Program-made: the position numbers and the translations under genes
Assembly (NCBI GenBank): GCA_902555585.1
Contig: CACDSY010000002.1
Span: 152,001 to 216,000 of the forward strand
Source of the DNA: an uncultured Pelagibacteraceae bacterium
GTDB lineage: Bacteria; Pseudomonadota; Alphaproteobacteria; Pelagibacterales; Pelagibacteraceae
Direction of reading: 5' to 3'
DNA: 64,000 nucleotides
Part shown: piece by piece, positions 7,687 to 16,936 of the stretch
Position numbering within the stretch: position 1 is the first letter of the stretch
Layout: every line of letters starts with the position of its first letter
Notes under the pieces: model-generated
Told to the model about the DNA's origin: nothing
The model's database searches: none
The model's input: the letters and a program-made list of their open reading frames with translations, nothing else

Positions 7687-8598
7687 GTGAGTTTTAAATT
7701 TAAATTTAAGCTCATTCTTATCAAAACTTCTATTTTTTAAAGTTTTGCTCAAATCATACATGTTTTTCAAGATATTTTTGTTAAAATTAAATTCTTGCCA
7801 CCTCCAGATTTGACTGTAGGGATTCTCATTTAGTATTTTTTCACATTTATTTTTAAAACTATCATTTACTAATATTTCATTATTGTAAACAATATGCCTA
7901 CCAAGCTGTGTATTAAAATTTTTCTTTGTTAAAAAAGAAATCTCTCGATAAGGTCCCTCAAAGTAAACATAATTACCTCCTGATAACGCATATGATTTAG
8001 AGCTTTGTGGCCATATTTTTTCGTCAATATCTTTTAATTTGTTTAAAGTTAATATTTTACCAACTACTTTGTAAGAATTTTTATCGGAGTTTTCCATAAT
8101 TGTAGTAATGTCATGAATGTTCTCTAGTTTTGTATTTTTAAAAATTATATGTTTAATGCCAGCCTTTCTTTCATTAAGAGTTTTTTTTATTGATTTTTTT
8201 AAAGAATTAGACGAAGATTTTTCTCCAATTGTCATAATGTGCAAATGAGCTCTATCCAACCCCCCAACACAACTGCACAAACCGTGTTCAAATTTAACAA
8301 TTTTATTTTTGTAAGTTTTTTCTAAAATTTTTTCATTTATTTTGATAAACCATTTTAATTCTTCCTGATTTTTCTTTTCAACATGAGAAAATGATGGAAT
8401 TAGCTTTTTTGTGATCACTAATAAATAGCCTTGTGTAAAAGGTCCTACGCCGACAATTGAAAAAAAATTTTCAGATTCTAGAACTAATCTATTAAATAAT
8501 TCTACTTTTTTTGGGATTTGACGCATTCTTTTATTTGAATCCTCTTGAAATTTTTTCCAGGATAATAGGTCTTCAATATCTGTATTTTTATTTGACAT
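7681..8598 (-). CDS. HIT-superfamily nucleotidyltransferase-like protein
   Basis: A 305-residue protein with a HIT-type active site: FEHG near 103-106 and AHLHIMT at 117-123. The second His (H120) matches the nucleophile that becomes nucleotidylated. The third position of the triad is Met rather than His; GalT and Ap4A phosphorylase have Gln there and are transferases, so this protein is more likely a nucleotidyl transferase/phosphorylase than a hydrolase. LVITKKLIPSFSH resembles the LxxPKxHxxS strand of the fold. The C-terminal third (about 200-305) is not recognised. It lies two bases after the FAD protein gene and near an ATP-sulfurylase homologue; some Ap4A phosphorylases also act on adenylyl sulfate, which makes the neighbourhood suggestive. 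Confidence 0.62.
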   Translation of the reverse strand: MSNKNTDIEDLLSWKKFQEDSNKRMRQIPKKVELFNRLVLESENFFSIVGVGPFTQGYLLVITKKLIPSFSHVEKKNQEELKWFIKINEKILEKTYKNKIVKFEHGLCSCVGGLDRAHLHIMTIGEKSSSNSLKKSIKKTLNERKAGIKHIIFKNTKLENIHDITTIMENSDKNSYKVVGKILTLNKLKDIDEKIWPQSSKSYALSGGNYVYFEGPYREISFLTKKNFNTQLGRHIVYNNEILVNDSFKNKCEKILNENPYSQIWRWQEFNFNKNILKNMYDLSKTLKNRSFDKNELKFKFKTHL

Positions 8599-8600
8599 AA

Positions 8601-10172
8601 TTAAACCTTATAGGACCAAAATTTACCTACTTTTTTTGAGTTTTTTATCACAGCATTTAAAATAGTAAGCCTTTCAGGGTTGTACGAGTTTGCTAAACTT
8701 CCAGGTACAAATATATTGTACATACTTTCGAAATTTGAGTTCACAATAAAACCATTTCTATCATAAGGCAAATTAATTTTTTTTAGGCATTGGATTAGTG
8801 GAGATTCTTCTTGGGTATCTTTTACATTTAAAGGTCCAGATACATTTACCACAATATCCATTTTAAAGTTCTTTTTTCTATAATTATTATCCCGCCCCTT
8901 GATAATTAAATAATTTTTTTCAATTAAAATTTCATTTGTTTTAAATTTTACAATTTTTAGTAATTTATTTTTCACTAAGTAATCTCTAGCATTTATTGTT
9001 TCCTTAAAAGTGAATCTTGTAATATCTCTAATCTTAGAGTGATAGTGTTTATTATAATTTTTTAAATCATTTTTGCTAAATGATTTAATAGATTTTTTAA
9101 GAACATTATTCATCAGAATTTTAGTCCAAACATCGTATTTATTAAAACCATTTTTTTTTGCGTAATTAAATTCATCAATCAGTTTTTCCATTAGTATTTT
9201 TGGCTTGTTTATTCCATTTAATTTATTTTTTTTAAAGTTTTTAAAAATATAATTTTTTTTGTTTGAAAATTCAGCTTTTTCAATACTCTTTAGAGATATT
9301 GAAGATGAATATAATTTTATATTTTTATTTTTGTTTATTAGAAATTTCAATTCATTAAGTGTTTCTAGTAAGCCAGCTTTATACCCTATAAAGAAAACTT
9401 TTACTTTTCTCTTTGATTTATTCAATTTATCTAATAAATTTTTTGTTCCACCTTCATTATAAAAGTCCCATATATAATTTTTATAACCAATTAGCTTTTT
9501 GTTAAATATTTTAGGTGGCAATAACCCAATTCCTAAACATATATTCTTGGAATATAAATTTACTATCTTTTTATTAATTTTGATATTTTTTGAATTATAA
9601 TTTTTAAAATTAATTAATTTTTTTAAAAATATTTTATTTTTTGTTTTTATTTTTTTAAATATATGTTCGTGGTTCGAAATACCAGATACTTCTGCTTCAA
9701 AAAAATAAATATTTATATTTAAATTTTTTAATTTTCTTAAAAAAAATATTTTTTTGTGAGTTTCATCTATTAATTTTTCAAGCCACATAGCATATGAAAA
9801 TCTGGGAAGATAAATTTCATCTAAATTAGATTTTTTTCCTGATTTTAAATCTTTATAGTTTTTTTCAATCCAATCATCAGAACTTTCACTATTATTTTCT
9901 TTTAGCTTAAATATCATGCGCTCATAATTTTTCTTTCTTAATATCCAAGATCTAAAAGGTTTAGGAGATAATCTTAAAGGATTATTAAAATAACCAAATT
10001 TAGAGTTTATTTCGCTGTAAGCTGTTCCTCCAGGTATAAATTCTAATTTTTTATCGACTATTCCTATATTAAATAATTTTTTTTTACTGTTTACATTAAG
10101 ATTTTTGACAAATTCGTAAATTGTATGTATTCCAATTACTCCACCTCCAATACATAGATAATCCAATTTCAT
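8601..10172 (-). CDS. FAD/NAD(P)-binding oxidoreductase-like protein
   Basis: A 523-residue protein with an N-terminal Rossmann dinucleotide-binding motif (YLCIGGGVIGIH, residues 5-16) and GIVDKKLEFIPGGTAYSE shortly after, which resembles the FAD-NAD(P)-binding family (PF13454 type). The C-terminal VVNVSGPLN and SMYNIFVPGSLANSYNPER resemble the FAD-contacting end of such proteins. No substrate is recognisable. Relatives include hydroxylases of siderophore pathways and proteins of unknown role. It is oriented divergently from the ATP-sulfurylase-like gene with only 30 bases between, and is followed by the HIT gene. The three genes may form one functional unit; this is an inference from placement. 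Confidence 0.65.
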   Translation of the reverse strand: MKLDYLCIGGGVIGIHTIYEFVKNLNVNSKKKLFNIGIVDKKLEFIPGGTAYSEINSKFGYFNNPLRLSPKPFRSWILRKKNYERMIFKLKENNSESSDDWIEKNYKDLKSGKKSNLDEIYLPRFSYAMWLEKLIDETHKKIFFLRKLKNLNINIYFFEAEVSGISNHEHIFKKIKTKNKIFLKKLINFKNYNSKNIKINKKIVNLYSKNICLGIGLLPPKIFNKKLIGYKNYIWDFYNEGGTKNLLDKLNKSKRKVKVFFIGYKAGLLETLNELKFLINKNKNIKLYSSSISLKSIEKAEFSNKKNYIFKNFKKNKLNGINKPKILMEKLIDEFNYAKKNGFNKYDVWTKILMNNVLKKSIKSFSKNDLKNYNKHYHSKIRDITRFTFKETINARDYLVKNKLLKIVKFKTNEILIEKNYLIIKGRDNNYRKKNFKMDIVVNVSGPLNVKDTQEESPLIQCLKKINLPYDRNGFIVNSNFESMYNIFVPGSLANSYNPERLTILNAVIKNSKKVGKFWSYKV

Positions 10173-10202
10173 AATATAATTTATTATATATAGTCATATT
10201 AA
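10173..10202. promoter_or_regulatory. Thirty-base divergent intergenic region
   Basis: This A+T-only style spacer separates the start codons of the leftward FAD gene and the rightward ATP-sulfurylase-like gene. It contains TATATA-like hexamers on both strands but has no room for two complete non-overlapping promoters with leaders. Either promoters overlap the coding regions or the messages are leaderless. Confidence 0.35.
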
Positions 10203-11237
10203 ATGAAAATATATATTAACAAGCAAATTCTTTCAGATTTTATTAATCTGAAAAACAAAGTTTTTTATCCCTTAAGTCAATTTTGTGATGAAAAAGAAAC
10301 TATTTCAATTATAAGAAATATGAAAACTAATAAAAATAGATTTTTTCCATTACCAATTTTATTGCCAATATCTAAATTACAAAAAAAAAGAATTGGGAAT
10401 TGTAGAATTTTAAAGATTTATTATAAAAAACATTTTGTATCAGAGATAAAGTTAAATACATTTTTTCAAATAAAATATTCAGATATAAAAAAGCTATATA
10501 ACAATAAACATACAAATAATCCATCAGCGAAATTTTTTTTCAATGATAAAAAATTTTTGATAGATTGTAAAATTAACAAATTTAATTCAAAAATCGTAAA
10601 TAAATTTAATTTTTCCAAACCATACTCAATAAAAAAAAAAATTAGCAAAAATTCATGTATTGGATTTCATACTAGAAATGTGCCTCATAGAGCGCACGAA
10701 TGGATACATAAATTCGGTTTGACAAAATGTAAAAAAATACTGATTCAACCTCTAATCGGTCAATATCTTAAAGGAGAATATAGGGAAAATAGCTTAATGA
10801 GGACAAACCTTTTATCAACAAAATTAATTGGAAAAAAAGCACTATTTGCAACTTTCTTCTCTTATCCTCGTTATGGAGGCCCAAGAGAAGCTATGCTTCA
10901 TGCTATTGTAAGAAGAAATTATGGTTGCTCACATTTTTTAGTAGGCAGAGATCATGCGGGTTATAAAAACTTTTACAAAAAATATGTTTCTCAAAACACT
11001 TGTTTAAAATTTCAAAAAAAATTAGGTATCAAAATAGTAAAATTTAATGAACCATTTCTTTGCAAAAAGTGTAATAAAATAATTAATAAGAAGTGCAATA
11101 AATGTAAAAAAACTAATAAAATACTTATAAGTGGAACCAAAATAAGAAATTTTATAAAAAAAGGAAAAAAAATACCAGAAAATTTGATGAATATAAAAAT
11201 ATCAAAATTTTTGAATAAAAATTCACTTTTAATGTAA
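10203..11237 (+). CDS. ATP sulfurylase (sulfate adenylyltransferase) homologue
   Basis: A 344-residue protein of the Sat family. The N-terminal PUA-like domain shows FYPLSQF and a PLPILLPIS strand. The catalytic domain has GFHTRNVPHRAHE at 154-166 with both HxxH histidines, GRDHAG near 252, and ISGTKIRNFI near 317. A CxxC-x7-CxxC cluster near 285-300 (CKKC, CNKC) matches the zinc site of many members. The family makes adenylyl sulfate from ATP and sulfate. No APS kinase, APS/PAPS reductase or sulfotransferase is visible in this window, and SAR11 is known to lack assimilatory sulfate reduction. It may serve glycan sulfation with partners elsewhere or adenylylate another oxyanion. The family is firm, the role open. 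Confidence 0.82.
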   Translation: MKIYINKQILSDFINLKNKVFYPLSQFCDEKETISIIRNMKTNKNRFFPLPILLPISKLQKKRIGNCRILKIYYKKHFVSEIKLNTFFQIKYSDIKKLYNNKHTNNPSAKFFFNDKKFLIDCKINKFNSKIVNKFNFSKPYSIKKKISKNSCIGFHTRNVPHRAHEWIHKFGLTKCKKILIQPLIGQYLKGEYRENSLMRTNLLSTKLIGKKALFATFFSYPRYGGPREAMLHAIVRRNYGCSHFLVGRDHAGYKNFYKKYVSQNTCLKFQKKLGIKIVKFNEPFLCKKCNKIINKKCNKCKKTNKILISGTKIRNFIKKGKKIPENLMNIKISKFLNKNSLLM

Positions 11238-11280
11238 ATTAATTGATCACCTAATGTCAGATATAAATTTTTGAACTATT

Positions 11281-12354
11281 ATGAAGAAGATAATTGAAAA
11301 TATATTTATTATTATTTTTAATATAGCAATATATCCTTTTTTAATTTTAAGTTTAAAATCAAAAAATACTTTAGTTTTTGGAGAGAGATTGGGGCAAACA
11401 TATAAAGATAATTCAAGATTTTTGTATGAATATGCATTAAAAAACAAAATAAATTATAAGTGTATTTGGATAACTGAGAGTAAAAAAATTTATTTAAAGC
11501 TAAAAAAGAGAAATGAACATGTATTTTATAGAGATAGCCTTCCGGCATTATATTACATATTAATTTCTAAATATATTTTTATAACAGTAGATTTTAAAGA
11601 TGTTTCAAAAAAAATTAAATTATTTAATAGATTAAACATAATTCAGCTTTGGCATGGAACACAATTAAAAAAAAGTATTATAGATACAGGAAAGGAAAAC
11701 TACAAATATCATACAATAGCTTCAAAAGAATTTTTTAAATATAAGACTTCATTTTCACCAAAAATTAAAAAAATTTTGACAGGATATCCTAGGAATGACG
11801 TTTTAAATGGTAAAAAAAAAGACAAAAAATTTTCAATAGCTTATTTTCCAACCTACACAAAACAATTTAATTTTTTAGTTCTACCATCAAAAATTGAAAA
11901 TTTAAAAATTTTAGAATTTAAGGAAAAATATAATTACTCTTTTTTTATTAGTCTACATCCCACACAAAAATCATCCAATATATTTAAAAATAAAAAAAAT
12001 TGTATTAAAATTTTAAGCTCCGATCCTACATTTAATACTTACGAATTTCTAAATAATGTTGACATATTAATCACTGATATTTCAAGTTTATGTTTTGATT
12101 ATCTGTTATTAAATAAACCAATAATATTTATGATAAAAGATAATAAATTTACTAGCAAAATTCCTATGAGGTTTGATTATAAGCAGGTTTTGCCTGGACC
12201 TATTGTATCAAGTTGGGAAGAAGCTTTAATTGAAATCAAAAAGTTTCAAAATAATGACCAATACATCAAGAAAAGAAAAAATATTTCAAAAAGATTCAAT
12301 TATTTTAATGATAGTCAAAATTCGAAAAGAGTTTTTCAAAAATTAAAGATATGA
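11281..12354 (+). CDS. CDP-glycerol glycerophosphotransferase family protein (TagB/TagF-like)
   Basis: A 357-residue protein with a hydrophobic N-terminal segment (about 5-25) and the GT-B like core of teichoic-acid polymerases. LWHGTQLKKS near 125, GYPRNDVL near 165, SLHPTQKSS near 225 and DILITDISSLCFDYLLLNKP near 262 are the recognised motifs, including the catalytic His pair of TagF. The family transfers glycerol phosphate or related polyol phosphates to lipid-linked glycans, and in Gram-negative capsules some members transfer other phospho-polyols. The last bases overlap the methyltransferase gene as ATGA. It sits just before the flippase-like ABC transporter. Confidence 0.82.
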   Translation: MKKIIENIFIIIFNIAIYPFLILSLKSKNTLVFGERLGQTYKDNSRFLYEYALKNKINYKCIWITESKKIYLKLKKRNEHVFYRDSLPALYYILISKYIFITVDFKDVSKKIKLFNRLNIIQLWHGTQLKKSIIDTGKENYKYHTIASKEFFKYKTSFSPKIKKILTGYPRNDVLNGKKKDKKFSIAYFPTYTKQFNFLVLPSKIENLKILEFKEKYNYSFFISLHPTQKSSNIFKNKKNCIKILSSDPTFNTYEFLNNVDILITDISSLCFDYLLLNKPIIFMIKDNKFTSKIPMRFDYKQVLPGPIVSSWEEALIEIKKFQNNDQYIKKRKNISKRFNYFNDSQNSKRVFQKLKI

Positions 12355-12977
12355 AATTATTTATAAAAAAAATATATTATTTTATTGATAAAATCTTTTC
12401 ATTTGGAAGAATCAAAATTCTTTTAGCTATTAAAAGAAAAAAAAAAATTAAAATAAAAATAATTATTGGATCTGCAAGAACTAGATATAAAAGTTGGATA
12501 GAAACAAATATTTATTCTGTGAATCTACTTAAATTAAAATCATTAAAAACTTTTTTTAAAGAAAATGAAATAGATTATATTTTAGCTGAACATGTTTTTG
12601 AACACTTAACTTTAGAGCAAGGGTTAAAAGGCTTAAATAATTGTCATCAATTTTTAAAAAAAGGCGGTCATGTTCGAGTGGCAGTTCCTGATGGATACTT
12701 TAACAACAAAGATTATTTAGAAAGTGTAAGACCAGGGGGATATGGTTCTGGAGCCCATGATCACAAAGTTTTATATAATTATAAATCTATCAAAAAAATT
12801 GTTGATACCAAAAAATATAATATTCACTATTTGGAATATTTTGACGAAAACGGTAACTTCATTGAAAATAATTGGTCCACAGAAGAAGGGTTTGTACAAA
12901 GGTCTAAAAGATATGATAGAAGAAATAAAGATGGTTTAAAATATACGTCCTTAATTCTTGATATAAAAAAAATATGA
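12351..12977 (+). CDS. SAM-dependent methyltransferase-like protein (COG4627 type)
   Basis: A 208-residue protein resembling the short predicted SAM-dependent methyltransferases common in polysaccharide clusters. IIGSARTRYKSWIETN (about 36-51) stands where these proteins have their glycine-rich loop, LAEHVFEHLTLEQG (about 79-92) is the characteristic HVxEHL segment, and FLKKGGHVRVAVPDGYF follows the usual order. Gly content of the first loop is reduced, so SAM binding is not certain. The ATGA junctions on both sides place it firmly in an operon between the glycerophosphotransferase-like gene and the ABC transporter. Methylation of a glycan end or substituent is the likely job. Confidence 0.72.
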   Translation: MKLFIKKIYYFIDKIFSFGRIKILLAIKRKKKIKIKIIIGSARTRYKSWIETNIYSVNLLKLKSLKTFFKENEIDYILAEHVFEHLTLEQGLKGLNNCHQFLKKGGHVRVAVPDGYFNNKDYLESVRPGGYGSGAHDHKVLYNYKSIKKIVDTKKYNIHYLEYFDENGNFIENNWSTEEGFVQRSKRYDRRNKDGLKYTSLILDIKKI

Positions 12978-14704
12978 GTAAATTATTTATTTTAAAAAAA
13001 ATATTTAAAACGTTAAAAAAAACAGAAAATATAAACGGATTTTACTTTGTAATTTTTCTAGTTGTATTAGGGATATTTTTTGAGCTAATAGGTGTTGGTT
13101 TAATCCCAGCAATTGTTGTTGCAATTTTAAACCCTGACTTAGTCGAGACATACATCAGTAACTATTTTCAGACGGATATATTTAAAAAACAAAATATAAT
13201 ATATTATCTAATTTCAATATTTGCTTTTGTTTATATATTTAAAACATTAATTTCAATTTACATTTATAAAAAAAAATGGGCCTATGTTACTGAGATAAGA
13301 GAGAAGTTTACTTACAAAATATTTAAATTTTATATAAATAATAATTATAATTTTTTTGTTGAGAATAATTCTGCTTATTTGATAAGAAATACTTTTACAG
13401 AAGTAATTCAGCTAACATATAATTTTTTGATACCGATAATAATACTTTGTTCTGAATCTTTAACTTTATTATTTATTCTTTCATTATTAATCATAGTTGA
13501 AGCCAAAATAACATTAATTGTTTTAATTGGTTTTTTTTTAGCCTTTGGTGTTTTTTATTTATTTTCAAAAGAAACTTTAAAAAGGGATGGTAATATTAGA
13601 CAAGAATACGAGGGAATTGTTTTAAAACATTTGCAATCTTCGTTCCACTCAATAAAGGAGATAAAGACATTTTCATTAGAAAAACTTTTTAGTAGTGTTT
13701 TTAAAAATAAAAATAAAGTATTAACAGAAATTTCGGAAAGATTTTTATTTATTAATAGCATACCAAGATTATGGTTTGAGTTAGTCTTAATAATAAGTGT
13801 TGTAATTGTCTTAATTTCGCTTTTGAATAGTAATAGTGATGTTATAAAAATAAATGCAACATTAGGTTTATATTTAGCAGCAATTTTAAGAATTATGCCG
13901 TCTTTAAATAGAATTGCTGTCTCATATACCCAAATAGGTTTTTCGATTCCAGCAGTAAATAAAGTTTGTGATTTAATATTCGAAACTGAATATCAAAAAA
14001 TAAAATCAACTAAAAATAAAATAAAGGATTTTCAGAAAATTAATATTAAAAATGTCTCTTATAAATTTCCTAAACAAGAAAATTTCTTTATAGAAAATTT
14101 AAATTTTGAAATAAATAAAAATGATAAAATAGCAATTATTGGAGAAACTGGTTCAGGAAAATCAACAATTTTAAATTTAATAATTGGTTTAATACATTTC
14201 AATAAAGGTGAGTTTTTGATTGACGAGAAAAAAATTAATGATGACCAGACTTACTTAAATTTAATTGGTTATGTTCCACAAAATATATACTTATTTGATG
14301 AAACTATAAGAAAAAATATTACCATTGGTATTGAGGAGGACAACTTTAGTCAAGAATGCTTTGATAATGCAATTTCATTATCACTATCCAAAGATTTTAT
14401 AAATAAATTAAAAAATCAAGAAAATACAGTTGTTGGAGAAAAGGCAGTAAAACTGTCAGGTGGACAAGCTCAAAGATTAGGATTAGCTAGAGCATTATAT
14501 AGATTGCCAAAAATATTGGTACTCGACGAGGGTACAAGTGCATTAGATTTAAATACAGAGAACTTAATATTAGATAATTTGTTTAATTATAAAAAAAATT
14601 TAACTATTATTTATGTGACACATAGGAAAGAAAATCTAAAAAGATTTGACCGAATTATAGAAGTAAAAAATGGAAAAATATTTGAAAATCAAAAAAAAAA
14701 ATAA
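12974..14704 (+). CDS. ABC transporter, PglK-like lipid-linked oligosaccharide flippase
   Basis: A 576-residue half-transporter: about six transmembrane segments in residues 20-310, then an ABC domain with GETGSGKST (390-398), Q-loop VPQNIYLFDETI, signature LSGGQ (494-498), Walker B ILVLDEGTSALD and the H-loop His in YVTHRKEN. Length, domain order and the segment AAILRIMPSLNRIAVSY before the ABC domain recall Campylobacter PglK, which has the same RxMPSxNRI pattern and flips lipid-linked glycans. It would act as a homodimer in the inner membrane. No Wzx-type flippase is visible in the window, so this may be the exporter for one glycan. The 3' end overlaps the acetyltransferase gene by 35 bases. 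Confidence 0.82.
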   Translation: MSKLFILKKIFKTLKKTENINGFYFVIFLVVLGIFFELIGVGLIPAIVVAILNPDLVETYISNYFQTDIFKKQNIIYYLISIFAFVYIFKTLISIYIYKKKWAYVTEIREKFTYKIFKFYINNNYNFFVENNSAYLIRNTFTEVIQLTYNFLIPIIILCSESLTLLFILSLLIIVEAKITLIVLIGFFLAFGVFYLFSKETLKRDGNIRQEYEGIVLKHLQSSFHSIKEIKTFSLEKLFSSVFKNKNKVLTEISERFLFINSIPRLWFELVLIISVVIVLISLLNSNSDVIKINATLGLYLAAILRIMPSLNRIAVSYTQIGFSIPAVNKVCDLIFETEYQKIKSTKNKIKDFQKINIKNVSYKFPKQENFFIENLNFEINKNDKIAIIGETGSGKSTILNLIIGLIHFNKGEFLIDEKKINDDQTYLNLIGYVPQNIYLFDETIRKNITIGIEEDNFSQECFDNAISLSLSKDFINKLKNQENTVVGEKAVKLSGGQAQRLGLARALYRLPKILVLDEGTSALDLNTENLILDNLFNYKKNLTIIYVTHRKENLKRFDRIIEVKNGKIFENQKKK

Positions 14705-15506
14705 AGTTTTTTTTCAGAAAAATTTACTTAATTATTTGCAAAAATTTAAAATTAAAAAAGGAGACACCTTATTTATACATTCTGATATTTCTATACTTAA
14801 AAGTTTTGGCAATTGTTTAGATTTAAGAGAAAAGTTAGAGATTTTGATTTTATCTTTAAACAAAATTCTAGGAAAAAAAGGAACATTAGTTTTTCCTGCT
14901 TATTACTATGAAGTACAAAAAAAAAAATATTTTGATTTAAATACCTCTATTTCAAAAGAACTTGGCATTTTACCTATTTATGTAAATTCATTAAAAAACT
15001 CATATAGAAGCATAAATCCAATTACATCTGTTGTTGCCATTGGTTTTAATGCAAAAAAAATTTGCAATCCTAAATTTTCAAGCTCTTATGGTGCTAATTC
15101 ACCATTTGATGTCTTAACAAAACTTAAAAGTAAGATGATGTTTTTTGGAACTGACTTATCAGTAATGACTTATGTTCATTTTGCGGAGTTTTTATTGGCA
15201 GTGCCACATAGATATAACAAATTAATTAATTTAAAGATTAAAGAAAAAAATAAAAAAGTAAGTGTAAAAAAAATAACAATTTATGTAAGGTACAATAAAT
15301 TAAATGTCATAAACGACCCGCTGGGAAACATAAAAAGATTTAAAAATTTAAAATCACTAATAACTAAAAAAATAGGAACAAAAAAATCTTATATTTTAAA
15401 TTTCGATGACATTTTAAGCCATTTAGAAAATAGTATATCAAAAAATCCTTTTTATTTATTAAAAGGAAGACCAAAATTTAATATCAAAAATTACCCCTTA
15501 ATATAA
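14670..15506 (+). CDS. AAC(3)-family N-acetyltransferase, probably sugar-modifying
   Basis: A 278-residue member of the aminoglycoside 3-N-acetyltransferase/YokD family. Motifs in order: DTLFIHSDIS, GTLVFPAYYY, ITSVVAIG, YGANSPFDVL and TYVHFAEFLLAVPHRY; the last holds the His and Glu of the catalytic site, matching the family pattern HxAExxxxVPYR. Members in glycan clusters acetylate amino-sugars, so antibiotic resistance is unlikely here. The start at 14670 lies within the end of the ABC gene (35-base overlap). It is directly followed, six bases on, by the AMP-ligase gene, beginning the acyl-activation block. Confidence 0.78.
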   Translation: MEKYLKIKKKNKVFFQKNLLNYLQKFKIKKGDTLFIHSDISILKSFGNCLDLREKLEILILSLNKILGKKGTLVFPAYYYEVQKKKYFDLNTSISKELGILPIYVNSLKNSYRSINPITSVVAIGFNAKKICNPKFSSSYGANSPFDVLTKLKSKMMFFGTDLSVMTYVHFAEFLLAVPHRYNKLINLKIKEKNKKVSVKKITIYVRYNKLNVINDPLGNIKRFKNLKSLITKKIGTKKSYILNFDDILSHLENSISKNPFYLLKGRPKFNIKNYPLI

Positions 15507-15511
15507 TTTAA

Positions 15512-16936
15512 ATGATTTTAGAAAATCTAAAAAAATTTTCAAAAAAAGTTGCGTTAGTAACCAAAGACTCAAAACTTATTAAATATAAAGATTTGATTCA
15601 ATATATTGAAAATTTTAAATTTCATATAAAAGGAAATAAAAAATTAACATTCTTGTTTTGCTCAAATGATGTTGAAATTATTATAGCTTACTTAAGTTTT
15701 TTGGATTTAAGAAATCCATTAATGTTAATAGACTCTACCCTTGATGATAAAAAGATTAATGAACTTATTAATTCATACAATCCAGAATATATTTTTATTA
15801 ATAAAAATCATTTAAATAAAAAAATTAAAAAGATGTACTCAGTCAATAATACTAATGGGAATTTTATTAATTTAAAAATAAAAAAAAAATTTTTGATTAG
15901 TAAAAAAATTAATAAAGATTTGTCAATTTTATTAGGTACTTCAGGGTCTCTAAGTAATTCTAAGTATGTAAAGCTTACAAAAAAAAATATAGAATATAAT
16001 ACGAAACAAATAATAAAATATTTAAATTTAAAAGCTAATGATAGAACGATTACCACACTTCCTTTTAATTATTCATATGGTTTTAGCATTATAAATTCTC
16101 ACCTATCAGCAGGAGCATCAGTAGTATTAAATAACTTTTCTTTATTAGAGCAAAAATTTTGGAAGTTATATGAAGATAATAATATTACAAATTTTAATGG
16201 TGTTCCCTTCACATATGAAATATTGAAAAAGTTAAAGTTTAGTAAATTTTTTAATAAAAATTTAAAATTTATTACTCAGGCGGGAGGAAAAATGAGTACA
16301 AAAAACTTAACTGAATGTTTAAATCTTTGTATTAAAAATAAAGTTAATTTTTTTACCATGTATGGCCAAACTGAAGCCTCTCCTCGAATGTCCTATGTAA
16401 ACCTTTCTAAATATAAAAATAAAGTTGGAAGTATTGGCAAAGTATTAGATGGTTGTAAATTTTCATTGCATGATGCGCTTAAAAAAAAAATATCATCACC
16501 CAATGTAGAGGGCGAGTTAATATTTGAGGGTAAAAATATTTTTAAAGGATATGCCGAAAGTCATAAAAATTTAGATATTTTAACCAATTTTTCAAAGTTA
16601 AAAACAGGTGATATTGCTAAATTTGATAAAGACGGTTTTTTTTTTATAACTGGAAGAAAAAGAAGATTTATAAAAATTTATGGAGTTAGATTTGGGTTAG
16701 ACGAAATGGAAAAAATTTTGGATGATAAATTTAAGGTAAAATTTTGTTGCTTAGGTAGTGATAATAAACTTATTATAGCAACAAATCATCCCTATAATAA
16801 AAAATATAATATTTCAAAAATATCAGAATTACTCAAAATAAGAAAAAAAAATATTGAATTTAAAACAAATATTGAAATTCCGTTAAGAAGTAATGGAAAA
16901 ATCGATTATCAAAAAATGCAAAAAAATTTTACTTAA
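15512..16936 (+). CDS. AMP-forming acyl ligase (ANL superfamily)
   Basis: A 474-residue adenylating enzyme. LLGTSGSLS near 139-147 is the phosphate-binding loop, TTLPFNYSYGFSI and MYGQTEASPRMS (A5 motif) follow, then KTGDIAKFDKDGFFFITGRKRRFIKIYGVRFGLDEME, and a C-terminal SNGKIDYQKM with the catalytic Lys. I cite these in pieces because the run is long. It would activate a carboxylic acid as acyl-AMP and load it on CoA or on a carrier protein such as the ACP at 21611-21853. The protein is somewhat shorter than typical (about 500-550). It overlaps the LuxE-like gene by 44 bases. The substrate is unknown. Confidence 0.82.
   Translation: MILENLKKFSKKVALVTKDSKLIKYKDLIQYIENFKFHIKGNKKLTFLFCSNDVEIIIAYLSFLDLRNPLMLIDSTLDDKKINELINSYNPEYIFINKNHLNKKIKKMYSVNNTNGNFINLKIKKKFLISKKINKDLSILLGTSGSLSNSKYVKLTKKNIEYNTKQIIKYLNLKANDRTITTLPFNYSYGFSIINSHLSAGASVVLNNFSLLEQKFWKLYEDNNITNFNGVPFTYEILKKLKFSKFFNKNLKFITQAGGKMSTKNLTECLNLCIKNKVNFFTMYGQTEASPRMSYVNLSKYKNKVGSIGKVLDGCKFSLHDALKKKISSPNVEGELIFEGKNIFKGYAESHKNLDILTNFSKLKTGDIAKFDKDGFFFITGRKRRFIKIYGVRFGLDEMEKILDDKFKVKFCCLGSDNKLIIATNHPYNKKYNISKISELLKIRKKNIEFKTNIEIPLRSNGKIDYQKMQKNFT

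Noticed and set aside
11266-11280. Third copy of the GTTCA/TGAAC operator before the CDP-glycerol transferase gene
   Set aside because: Only a half-site (TTTTTGAACTA) is present, with no matching left arm. It is within chance expectation.
14670-15506. Aminoglycoside resistance gene, because of the AAC(3) family motifs
   Set aside because: The family includes sugar acetyltransferases, and the gene is embedded by overlap in a glycan operon. No mobile element or other resistance gene is present.
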